Assembly (NCBI GenBank): GCA_035235625.1
Contig: CP141149.1
Coordinates: 27,583,753 to 27,647,752, forward strand
Reading direction: 5' to 3'
Source: Saururus chinensis
Taxonomy: Eukaryota > Streptophyta > Magnoliopsida > Piperales > Saururaceae
Length of the DNA stretch: 64,000 bases
Positions 48,896-61,000 of the stretch are shown one piece after another; the stretch's first letter is position 1, and each line of letters starts with the position of its first letter. The position numbers and the translations under genes are program-made. The notes below the pieces were generated by a model, which searched no databases, was not told the DNA's origin, and saw only the letters and a program-made list of their open reading frames with translations.

Positions 48896-49640
48896 ACTCC
48901 ATTCGTCCCAAATTAACATCTCCATTTGTCAAAAAAGTTTGTTTTATATTAATATCTCTATTTTGTTAAAAAAGAGTATGATAAACTTATTTCATCTTCT
49001 CTTAGATGGGGCTTCATCATTAAATAAAAATTATTATTTTTTTAAATGTAGTTATTGATATGGAATTGAGAGAATAATTTTTTATCTCCCAAATATGATA
49101 ATTAAGCAAAGAGACTGAATTTATATATTGTGAATAGTATTTTTAAAAACTATAAGTTAATATAAAAAGTACTCATGATACCACGGCCCTTAATTTTATA
49201 AAGGGAAACCATCTTACTATGTTCACTTGGCATCACTCTTCCGCTTAAATTAAACAAAATTTTCCATCTCAAAATTGGTCCACCGTTTGCTTGTAGGGTG
49301 CATGTGAATCCGACTTAAAAATAGCCATGTGACAAATATGAACTTCTTAGGGTTAGGGGCAGCCACATGGACCCACCTTCAAAGGAAAGGTAGAATTTTA
49401 ATGGGGCCCACATGGTCCTAAAGTCATAGGCAGGGGGCCACCTCTCGCCACCTCCCTTACTGCGGCTGTATCGCTTCCTAATTGGACATCATGATAATTA
49501 AGAAATTTGTGGTACCTCCAGTGAGCTCACTAAAAGTAATTACATATTCTCTATCCTAAATTAATAGTTTTATTTAATTTTTCAAAAAAATTAATTTAAA
49601 ATAAATTAACTATTAATGTGATATAGAAGATATAGCTTTT
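48896..49640. mobile_element. One or two degraded Stowaway-like MITE remnants
   Basis: TACTCCATTCGTCCCAAATT at 48896 closely resembles the common plant Stowaway/mariner end TACTCCCTCCGTCCCA. A second similar start (TCTCTATCCTAAATTAATAG) lies at about 49541. Matching right ends could not be found, so both are probably truncated. The surrounding DNA shows no gene. Confidence 0.45.
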
Positions 49641-50376
49641 TAGATGCCTTTGGCCTAAGAATTCAATAATCGTTAGGTTGCAGCCCTGTCACGAATAAAG
49701 AAGCAAAATATCATCGTTTAAGCTGGCAAAAAAAAGAAAGAGATGAGGACTTTGCCACCCCAACCACCCCACTAGACAAGAATGGTAGATATACTCTTTT
49801 AAAGAGGGTGCCCTCAACTAAAATTTTGGGTGGGGGTTAGAGGAAGAGGGGGGAAATTTTCTCATAAAAAAAAGTTGCCGACATTATGAACAATTTCTCT
49901 TCAAAGGATATTTTTAAGTCCTAGAAAGTGGAAAGATTGCCCCTTGCTTTTACGAGAACTTTAACGCTGTATGAGTTAGTTGCCCGTTGACTAGGGAGTC
50001 CGGATGATGTATTTGTCCCACGTGCAGACCATCCTCTTATTTGAAGACTCGTGTTAAAGGACTATTAAGGACATCTTATCCTACTCCAACGTAATCTCCA
50101 TCCTTACTTGGTACTGATTAGTTTGATTAGATCACATTAATCCGTTCCATTATCTGTTTTCATTGTTTATCCAATGGCTGCGTGTGTAATCTTATCCTTC
50201 GTCCCAATTAGAGCGTGCGCCATGACCGGGTTTAGCTGCATTCATTGGACCAGAATGCCCTCCGTGTCCAGCCTGTACGAGCGCCACCGTAACGCCTTCT
50301 GTGATCATAGCCGTTGATCCATAGGTCCTACATTGCAGTATACATAGCTTTTAATGCTCCAATGCTTGAGGGGCCT
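49641..50376. other. Spacer, no gene seen
   Basis: Mixed-composition DNA without a protein-like frame or clear repeat. Confidence 0.4.
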
Positions 50377-51765
50377 TAGCGTTGTTGTCGGGGTCGGGTT
50401 TTGTTAAATCTGAACTCGATAGCATTTGTAATTCGATTCCGATTCAACCTAAATTCAACCCTAACATGACCCGTTTGAGCCGATTTATAATTTTTAAAAT
50501 ATTATTAAAAATATATAAAAATTTTAATTTTATATTTATAACTTTATTCAATTTTTAAAATTTAAATAATTATTTAAGTTAAATTTTAAAAAGGGAAATT
50601 TATTTAAATAATATTTAAAAAAAATTAATTATCGATTTAGACTACTTTGGGAAATATTTTTTAAAGTGGTATTCCTTTTTACCATGTTTTTTTTTAAATT
50701 TTATATGATTTCATCGTTTAGAAGGACAAAATTAAGTTTAAATTGATTTTGTTCTTCTAAAGGACGAAATTGGGTCAGGTTAAAAAAATATAAGAGTTAA
50801 CCCGATTTTGTCATTTAGAACGACAAAATCACGTTAAGGCGATTTCGTCGTTCTAAACGACGAAATTGCCGCTATTCACATTTAGAAGGCATTTGGCCTA
50901 GCTAGAAAAAATGTTGGATGCTGGAGCTCGTGGGGCTGACATGACTCAGGAATAGACCCATTATTGTCCAGTCCATTCCCCGTAAGGACACCCCGGCGTT
51001 GGCAGCCTCACAGTCTGTCTGAAGCTCCACAACAGCTTATTGACCATCCAGCAATATCAAGTACTCCAAATTCATCCGCTGGGCTCGGCCTTGCCGCGAA
51101 TCTGCGTGCAGCCGCACGTCATAAAGAGAAACTTATCTGAAACATTTTGATCTTGTACCTCCTCCACCTACAAGATCCGACCCACCCGAGCGTTTTATTG
51201 TCCTGTACATCATTATCCAGTCGAGTTTTCCCTCCTGCTGCTGCCCTTGCAGCATTCTCCTCAGCAGTAGTTTTGCCCAGAGGGATTCCTCAGTGGAGTT
51301 GAGGTGGTAGTAATGATTGTAGACCTCCTCCTTCCAAGAGCTGTTTTTGGAGTTTAACAGCTCGTATCACAGGGAGTGCGACGATAGGGTGGGAGTGTTG
51401 GTGCATTCCTTTATACCTTCCACAACAGCGATTACAAACAAGACAATAGCAAAGAGCCTGAACAAGAGTAGCAGAAGACCACCTACCATGCATGCATGGT
51501 CGTCTTGTACGAGTAGTTCCTCCATGCATGGTGTTGGGTGTTTGGGCCTCCTACCCGTTTTTACGTGCATGGTGCAATAATTAATTTTTTTTAATTAAAA
51601 AATACGACTTTAAAAAATATTTACCAAAGTGGTCTAAATTGGTAATTAATTTTTTTTAAATATTATTCAAATAAATTTTCTTTTTAAAAATTAAACTCAA
51701 CCTATTAAAATTATGTCGGGTTTTATCGTATACCCCGACCATCCGGAAAAAGAGTGGCATCTCTA
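50377..51765. mobile_element. Inverted-repeat element carrying a GH127 gene fragment
   Basis: Arms at 50585-50673 and 51601-51690 are inverted copies, nearly 90% alike by eye (TTTTTAAAAAGGGAAATTTA versus TTTTTAAAAAGAAAATTTAT, then AATATTTAAAAAAAATTAAT shared). Further out, GTCGGGGTCGGGTTTTGT on the left mirrors GTCGGGTTTTATCG with CCCCGACC on the right. The right edge GGCATCTCTA resembles hAT ends (TAGAGATGCC). No clean 8-bp target duplication was found, so the outer limits are approximate. Between the arms lies the decayed GH127 piece plus a short palindromic stretch (50790-50875). Confidence 0.6.
50965..51489 (-). pseudogene. Decayed 5' fragment of a GH127 (DUF1680, beta-L-arabinofuranosidase-like) gene
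   Basis: On the minus strand, from an ATG at 51489: a signal-peptide-like start (MVGGLLLLLFRLFAIVLFVI), then ECTNTPTLSSHSL, a stop (TGA, probably from CGA), then YELLNSKNSSWKEEVYNHYY, LDWIMMYRTIK, a second stop, VSLYDVRLHADS, GRAQRMNLEYLILLD, a frameshift, and KLLWSFRQTVRLPTPGCPYG. From memory this order (ECTN-P, RYELLSSKN-WKEE, WAMMYR, EVSLHDVRL, AQQTNLEYLLMLD, LVWSFR-TAGLPTPG-PYGGW) is the N-terminal part of plant DUF1680/GH127 proteins. The catalytic barrel that should follow is missing. Two stops and at least one frameshift make it non-functional. It lies inside an inverted-repeat element, so capture by a transposon is the simplest explanation. Confidence 0.78.
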
Positions 51766-52089
51766 TATGGGCCGGTCATTTATGAGATCCATAACGGGTT
51801 GGAATTAGTTGGGACAAAGTTGAAATTTGGAGCAGGCGCCCACGTGTTTCGGTGGGGCCCTAAGATTGAAGGGGCATTTATGTCTTTTGACTGAAAATAC
51901 GAATTTGGAAACAGCCAAGCGAAACTGGAAGCCCGAAATTCTTGTCGAGTAATAAGGCGCCGGCGCTGCTTCTCTTCCTCTTCCACCCAGAAAGCATTCT
52001 CTTCCTCGTTTCGCAAGAGTTCTGGCTCTAGAATCTCTTCATCGTATCTATCTCCACAGTTTCGATCTCACCTCCCTCTGTGGAGAACA
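51766..52089 (+). promoter_or_regulatory. Promoter and 5' leader region of ARA1
   Basis: About 320 bp between the inverted-repeat element and the ARA1 start codon. The last 130 bases are CT-rich (CTTCTCTTCCTCTTCCACCC, then CTATCTCCACAGTTTCGATC), typical of a plant 5' UTR. No TATA box could be assigned with confidence. Confidence 0.45.
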
Positions 52090-55000
52090 ATGGCGGCTGG
52101 AAACGGGAAGTCTTCTCCACCAAAGCGCCTCGTTTTTGCGTACTACATCACCGGACATGGATTCGGCCATGCGACTCGCGTCGTCGAGGTACCCGACTCG
52201 TGATCCTATTGAATGTTTAGTTATGCATATAGGAAAGCAGCGACGTTTCCTTTTTTCTTTTGCTTGTTTGAAAATTCAGAGATGTGTTGCTTTGAGGTGA
52301 AAAGGTTCTTCTTTTCCATGGAAATGATTCGGCTACATTTTTTTTTGTTCTGATGACAATGTAGGCGTTATGCTTTTGATATGTTTTCGATTTTGATTGA
52401 TATCAAGTTAAATTGGATTTTTCAGTCTTGAGTGTGAGTGAATTGTTAATCTGGCTTGGGTTACTAAGTCCTTGATTGCCTGATTGAGCTGCATTTAGCC
52501 TGTGTCGTTTTTTTACCACGACTCCGCTCGTCATTGGACTGACAGTTTACATCACAGTAGAGTGATGTGGTCTTATAATGTTCGTTATATATTTTTTGCT
52601 AGGACTAATAGAGAATTTGTTCCAGGTGGTACGGCATCTTATTGCATTTGGGCATGAAATTCACGTGGTTACTGGTGCTCCGGACTTTGTCTTTACTAGC
52701 GAAATACAGTCGCCTAATCTTCACATTCGCAAGGTTAAACTTTAATTTTTGCAGAATGCTGGGAACTACTTAGAAGTTCTATGAGGGTGAATTTTTTTAT
52801 TCTTTTCCTATTTATTAAACTTGCACATTGGAAATAGCAGCGGTCCTCTTTCTATAAGCATAATGCTTATATCCATATTATACATCAGTGTAAAGATTAT
52901 GACAATATTGAAGATCAAATGGAATTATTAGCTAATAAGGGAGTGAGTTTTTTGTGAGGAGGACGATTCACAGTTCAGGCTTGTAACAAGTGATTTTTGT
53001 TGCATGAACAATAGACAAAATTTTGAAATATTTCCCCCATGAACATTTCGTTGGTTTCACCCTCTTGATGGGTGAACAACCTATTTACATGCTTCATACA
53101 TTTTTACAAGAAAAAATTTAACTATTTTGATGCTTTTAATATTTTTGTTATCTATGCTGCTAGGATATGCCTCATACTTACACTTCATCTCTTAAAAGGT
53201 GTTGATATTCTTATTCCTTATGGAAGTATATGTCTGAGACCACAGGTTTTGTTGGATTGTGGAGCTGTGCAAGCTGATGCATTGACAGTGGATCGTCTTG
53301 CTTCTTTGGAAAAGGTGTTTAATTTATTTTACAATTATTTTTAAGTTTCTGCTTCTTTTAGTATGGTAAATAAGAGAAGCATCACGAGCCATACTTTTAG
53401 AATAGCTAGGGAAAGGTGTGTTTGATGCAATGATATTCTTTTACCTCTCATGTTCCAATCTTAGTCATCATTTTTTTTTATTTCTTCTAAATTAATTAAA
53501 GTACTTCTGTGTTCTTTCTGATGTAATGTATGCCATGTGATTTTGTAGTATTCACAAACAGCTGTTGTACCACGGCCATCTATTTTGACTACAGAAGTAG
53601 AGTGGTTGAAGTCCATCAAGGCTAACTTAGTGGTGAGTGTTTTCATCTTTTGGTTTACTTGACATAAAATTGCATTTACTCTCACATTTATTACATAATT
53701 GTTTTTAAAATATAGTGATATGTGTATTTTCAATAGCATTGTGTCTCTCATGGCAAGCATATCATTTTAAAACTTACCTTTTTCTAGATTTGTAAGTTGC
53801 AGCAACGACCTTTACCAAGGATCTTCTATGTTTTTCTGATTTCCTTTAGTCAATTGCTAATGTTTCATATGTTTTCAGTTTTTCCTAAATGATAATTTTG
53901 ATAGAATCATTGAAGACTAGGGTTTTTGGAGAGAATAAAGAGCTTCATTTGAATTGAATTAACGAAGAAGAATACTATTACAAGACTCGACCAGCCATTA
54001 AGTAGGCTTAGGGTCGTCAACTGAAGGAAAAGACAGTACTGCCCTCACTTAAGTGAAGGGCTGACCAATCATGAAATAAGAAGAACCATGAAAGACTAAT
54101 CTACCCCTTATATACATAGAAGTATGATACTAATGACAACCACAATTATAGAGATATGAGCAAATATACTCCTCTAGCAAATTTAAATACCTCTGTTTAT
54201 GGAAAGGGGTTTTGATTCTTGCTGATTTATAACACTTTTATTTCATGTAATAGGTTTCAGATGTTGTCCCTGTTGCATGTCGAGCTGCAGCAGATGCTGG
54301 TGTTCGGTCAGTTTGTGTCACAAACTTCAGGTGAGCGGTTAAAATTATGAAGTCCTTACTCTTTTCTGTTGAAATGTGCTGATTGAATACATCACTTTCT
54401 CTTTCTGTTTTGCAGCTGGGATTTTATTTATGCAGAATATGTGATGGCAGCTGGATGTCATCATCGTTCTATCATTTGGCAGGTAAATGTTAACTGATTT
54501 TGCTACAAGTTCTTTTTTTTTTTGACAGTAGGAGATCATTAGCTTTTTGTTTGTATAATACTTACAGTATGATATCATCTATAGGGAATGAGAAAAGTTA
54601 CTTAAAATGGCATAAAACAATAAAGAGGGTTTTCATTTCAGATTGTTTATTAGATACACACGTTAACATTATTTTGTGTATTAATGCATGTTGCACATTG
54701 CATTGTGTAATTTGAAAAGAGGGGTTTGTAACTGCAGTTTTCTGAATGTCTGATATAGATGGGTGGACTGGTGTTTTTATGTTGGTAAAATGCTGTAGTT
54801 TTTTTGCAATTTTCAAGTAATAGTTTTATGAATCTTTTAGTGTTTCTTATCATGACCATTTTTACAGATTGCAGAAGATTATTCCCATTGCGAGTTCTTA
54901 ATAAGACTCCCAGGATACTGCCCCAGTATGTTACTATGATGTGTTGTTGAGAACGCTTTTCTAACAACAATTTTTAGGAGTGCTTATAAATATATTTTAA

Positions 55001-58000
55001 AATTTTCTAAAGGAGGTATGCTTTTTCAGTGCCGGCTTTTTGTGATGTTATTGATGTACCTCTAGTTGTACGGAGATTGCACAAATCTCGATTGGAGGTA
55101 TGGATCACATATGACATGAACAGTTTTGCATTTTATGGTTTATGTAGATTGCTTATGTAGCATTATTATGAGAAGTGTAGGTACGTAATGCACTTGGTAT
55201 TGGGAATGATGTGAAGCTAGTTCTTTTCAACTTTGGCGGGCAGGTAAGATGACACTTATAATATTCTGATCATGAATATTATCTTATTTTTTATGGGACA
55301 CATGAATATTATCTTATGGAGGCATTAATAATCATCGATTTTTTATTGCTCAGCACATGATTATAAAAATGGACATTAGGTAAGGTTGCTAGTACGTTAA
55401 GGGGTTCAAACTTCGCCTTCTGGTCTGCCATGGCAACCTTAGATTTCAAACCAGCTGATGCTGTTGCCTCTGTCCTGAGTAGTATATTTTTTTTAAGTAT
55501 AATTATTTTATGAATCTTTTTATTTTTCATTACTAGAAAATTAAAAGTGCAATAAAGGATAATTACTCAAAAACACTAAAATTTTTGTACTTCATATTAA
55601 CATAAAGTAGTCAGAGCAAGACAAGTTGAGATAATTAAAGTGGGTATATTAGCTACAATATATAAATTAGACATAATATATACGTAATCTCCACGTTGGA
55701 TTATTAAATCTGTGTTTATACTACAGTAGCTTTGTGAAAAGATGGGAATTTTTCATGTTTTATATTAGGAGACCATGTCACTATAAATTTTGATTCTACT
55801 TATCTTCTATCAATAATAACAGTGAGATGTTGATCCAGCCTGTGTTTTCCTTTTTGGATCTCTCCCCGTTGATTGGAGAGGTCCCGGGTCCAATCCTTGT
55901 GTCTTATATTGTGAAGGTTGTGTGAGTCTTACCTATAAAAATAATAATAATAACAGTTACAAACTGAGCTCAATAACTTCTTTAATTGCATCATTTTCTT
56001 TTTTTATTTGACTATCACAATCTGGGCCTGGAAAATGTAGTAGTATCTTTCTTTCAATTTTTTTATCACTAAATATAAGATCCAACTGTATACTGTAGTC
56101 TATAATTGTTCTCACCCTATTTTATTTTACTGTTATTTTGTGCTTAGCAAGCAGGCTGGAAGTTGAAACAAGAGTGGCTGCCAGCTGGTTGGTTATGCTT
56201 GGTATATCCCTCTTTAACCTTTACCTTGTTAAATGCTTAGATGCAAGTTCCTGATATGTGACTACATCTCTTTATGTTGTCCTTTTTTAAAGGTGTGTGG
56301 TGCATCAGAAAACCAAGAGCTTCCTCCTAATTTTATAAAAATGGCAAAAGATGTGTATACACCAGATTTGATAGCTGCATGTGACTGCATGCTTGGTACT
56401 GAATGTTGTAATTTACAAGAATGGAACAGTGTCGGGGGAAATCAATTTGTCTTATCATATTTTTTCTGTTTTTTCAGGGAAAATTGGATATGGAACTTTT
56501 AGTGAAGCTCTGGCATACAAGCTACCATTTGTGTTTGTTCGGAGAGATTATTTTAATGAAGAGCCATTTTTGAGAAATATGCTTGAAGTAAGAGCATTTT
56601 CTTCATATTTTCTGCTTTTTTTACATAATCAATATGAAATTTGTTTGATATAGTTCAGCCTGTTCTTTGACAGTATTATCAATGCGGGGTTGAGATGATA
56701 AGGAGGGATCTTCTCACTGGACATTGGACTCCATATATTGAGCGTGCAATCTCTCTAAAACCATGTTATGAGGGAGGAATTAACGGCGGTGAGGTATTCT
56801 TCACATGTCAATAACTCACAGGTCTTAGAAATTTCAGTTTTTCGTTCTTTTATAGCTGGAATGGGGTTTAGCTTTTTATGTTACATACATTTCTTTTAAT
56901 TTGAGTTTACACAGCATCATAATCATCTACACCTGCCTCACTAATCTTGGTTGTGCTATTTCAATTTATTCAGGAAGACAAAGTGACAAACTTTGAAATC
57001 CTGACTGTTCTTGGTTCCTTCTCATAATAAGAAAGTATAATGAGATGAAGAACTTACATGGATGAGAAAATTTGAAATAAGAAAAATTTCTTTCTAGAGC
57101 TTGTTGTAGTATTGAATACATCTAATTTAGTTTGAGTAATTCTTCATTTCTCTTAGCTTTTCGAATTGAAGGGAAATGCACATTAGCAAGATACACAATT
57201 ATTGCGGGTCTATTATAGATTAAAGGAAGTTAAAAAAAACAGACAGATGAATATGTTTTATAAGTTCATTTTGGAATCAAAAAATGAGAGCTAAAATTTG
57301 GGAACATAGAAAACTTAAAGAATAGAATTTTTTTTTCATTCTTTGTTTTTATTTCCAGATTTTATCTCTTCCTCTTGGAGATTCCCTTTTAAATTTTCAA
57401 CATGAATATAATTTTAGTTAATAAAACTTCATATAAAGGAAAATTGTATTTAGAAACCATAATACTTTCTTAACTTTCTCAATTAATTTTTTTTCTATAT
57501 CTTCACATTTGAGCATTTTTCTTTTTGTGTGCAATGTTTTGGAATTTTGACTGTCACTGATATTGACATCATCAAATATTCAGATAGCTGCGGAGATATT
57601 GCAGGATACAGCTAACGGGAAAATTTACCTCTCACATAAGGTGACTCATAAGAGATTCTACTGATATTTTCTACGCAGATTCAATAATTTTTCTAAAAGT
57701 AAAAAGAATATTTGTTACAAGAGCTATGAATGTAAATCTTTTTTTTTTGTGTAAACTCCTTTATTTTGGAAAATACTCTTGATCCATGGTCTACTATTAT
57801 TCGTGTGAGGACATTATACTTTCACATTATTGTTGATTATTGACCCTGGATCCTAGATGACAGTAGTTTTGTGGTCTAATTACTCTAAAATATACTTGTA
57901 ATCTTGCTGAGTTTGCAAATAGGCAAGTCATTCTGTCACAATTATTAATGATCTCATTCTGATGCTGCAACTTTATGCCTTTCTGTATCATGTGACTTGT

Positions 58001-61000
58001 TTAGCGGAAGGTTGACCTTATCTGGCAAGTACTGTGCACTTTCACATGTGTAGACATGCTGCTTAGTTACTTTAAGAATTTCTGTTTTCTTCAACTACTT
58101 AAAGAATTAATGATGTCTCAGAGACATTTTAAGTTTGGACAACCTTCTCTTAAGAATGTGTAGGAAGAACTTCAGATCGTAGGAAGTAAGAACATATTGA
58201 TAAAAATAATTGTAATTGTCTTCACTTGAGAATTTCTCTTTCCTGTTTGTAGTTTAGTGGGGCAAGAAGATTGAGTGATGCCATAGTGCTTGGATATCAA
58301 CTCCAAAAAGCTTCTGCTCGAGATATCAACATCCCAGATTGGTATACCTTTGCTCAAAATGAAATAGGCCTTCGCCCTGCTTTACCAATTGCAGAAAAAA
58401 GTACTCTTGAAGAGTTGTAGGTTTCTGTCTATTCTTGTATAAATCTCCTTATATGCTAACTGTTATTGTTGGCTAATGTTTCTCACTTAAATTATGCAGA
58501 TATATCAGTGAATTTGAAATCCTTCACGGAGACCATCATGGTCTTCCAGATACAGTGGCATTTTTAAGAAGTTTGGTGGACCTGGACTACACACTTGACT
58601 TGGGCAAAAATTCTGAGAAGCGTAAACTTCGGGAGCATATGGCTGCTGCTGGAATATTTGACTGGGAGGTACGTCATGCTACTTATAATTTTCATCCAGG
58701 AAAATAAAATTATTTTTCTGTTGTCTGAAATCAGTTAGAGTTTCGTTTGTATTGTTAATAAATGAATATGAATATGAATATGGTTTTTAATGAAATAATG
58801 ATCAGAGAGAAGATATAATGCAGTTTCATGCAGTTAATCCCTATAGACATTTTTATCTGAAAGAGAACAATTCTAGATAACTGAGTGACTAGTGATACTG
58901 CATGCAATTTTGTGTGAACTGCATGTAAGGATATATCACTAAATCTTATGCCTTCTTAAAGATTAATTTTGATGATTTTGGAAAGGAAGCTTCCATTCAA
59001 GCTAATATAGGGTTAGGATGGATTATTGGAGCTGCACATGTCGATTTGTTTATGTGAGCTTGTAAAGGCGGGATGATTTTGTTCTTTTATGTAGGGAATA
59101 AGCATTAGAATAGCCATGCTGTTGGAACATGAGATTATTGTTTTTACTGCATTTCTCAGCCTAATTTATGATGATGTGTTATACACAGCCATGCAAGAAG
59201 ATTATTTTCCATATCCTGAGAATAAGCCAATTTTAAGTTCTTACATTTGGTGCTGAGTTTTTTTTTCAGAAGGAAATATTTGTCACAAGAGCACCTGGAA
59301 GGCTAGATGTGATGGGGGGTATTGCAGATTATTCAGGAAGCCTTGTCTTGCAGGTAAATTTTAGGTAGATCATATGTGTGGTTGTTTGTGTTTTTTTATC
59401 ATGCATTGAGATTATTACACCAGAAACACTTAATATTACTCCTTGTCAGAACAATGTTCAGAGCATTTGATAATATGGTTAAACATTCTAATTCCTTAAA
59501 ATTTGTGTGCTACAAAGTGCAACTGTTGGTTAGGAGAAATGATTGTGGTGGGAAGCCAAGTTCTATCATACATTTTATATTAATGTACAACAGTTTGGAG
59601 GTTTATTTTATTTTATTTTGACATTAAAAATATTATTGATAAAAGAAAAAGACGGAATGCAATATACAACAATCTCTAAATAGCAGCTGAACAAAATGCA
59701 TGTTCAGCATCAAGTCATAAATTTGCAAGCTTATCCTTGCATTATGATAAAATTACCCAAGCTAGGGTTTTTGTGGGAGGAAGAAGAAGCCTATTGAATA
59801 ATGAAGAAAATAATCCAGAAGAGAGGAGTTGACTAGCCTCTAATAGGCTCAAATTGTCTCTTACAATCAAAAGACTAATATGCACTTCACTTAAGAGAGG
59901 GCTGACCAATAAAAAATATGATTACAAAGCTATGACTAAACTGCCCTCTATGAATAGAAAGATACAATATAGATAGACAATGTGAGCAAATACTCTTAAC
60001 AGTTTTGTTTCAGTTGCTTACCTGAAGATAACGCATTTGTTTTGGCCTATGAAGCTGATTAATTTTTCTTTAACTAGATGCCAATAAGAGAGGCATGCCA
60101 TGTGGCTATTCAAAGAAATCATCCAAACGAGCACAAACTTTGGAAACATGCTTTAGCTCGGCAAGAGGCAAAGGGACAAGGACCGCTTCCTGTTGTTCAA
60201 ATTGTATGATATCGTAACTTTTGATAGTTTTCCATAATTTCTGCATGGATATTCTTACACTAATAAGTCATAAATTTCTTCATAACTAAATTTATTCTGG
60301 CATTGCACCTTAATCTTCTGTCCCTTCAGGTATCATTTGGGTCAGAATTGAGTAATCGTGCACCAACCTTTGACATGGACTTATCAGATTTGATGGATGG
60401 TGACCAGCCCATTACCTATGAAAAGGCAAAGCTGTTTTTTGCACAAGATCCATCACAAAAGTGTGTCCGTTTTTCCACATATTTATATTGGTTCCATTCA
60501 TATTGTAAATATCTAATAGAACTTTAATTCTAGGTGGGCAGCATATATTGCAGGCACAATTCTTGTTTTAATGTGTGAGTTGGGTGTGCGCTTTGCTGAC
60601 AGCATCAGCATACTGGTACCAAGTTTCCTCCACCTCATTTTGAAGATGTTTTATTGTTAGGTTGTGAGTTATGTTGAGACATTTGAAGTGTTTCACAAGA
60701 ATATGCCTTTGATAACTATAGTTGAATGAACTGTGAAAACTGTAGTCTTGGAGAATTGTTTTAAAAGTATATCATCAATATGGTACCTGATTTGGTCTTG
60801 CCAAATAAACAGTTTGGCACTGACTGGGAAGTTTTTCTGGATTGGACAAACATTTGACATATGCTTAAACATTAACTGTTTGGTTCAGACAGTTGGGCAT
60901 TATGGGATTTATAATTTTCATTCTTTTGAAGGCTTTGATACACTTTTACTTAAAATTTTAGAGTATAATATTTGTTAAGCATGTAAAATTGCAATGATCT

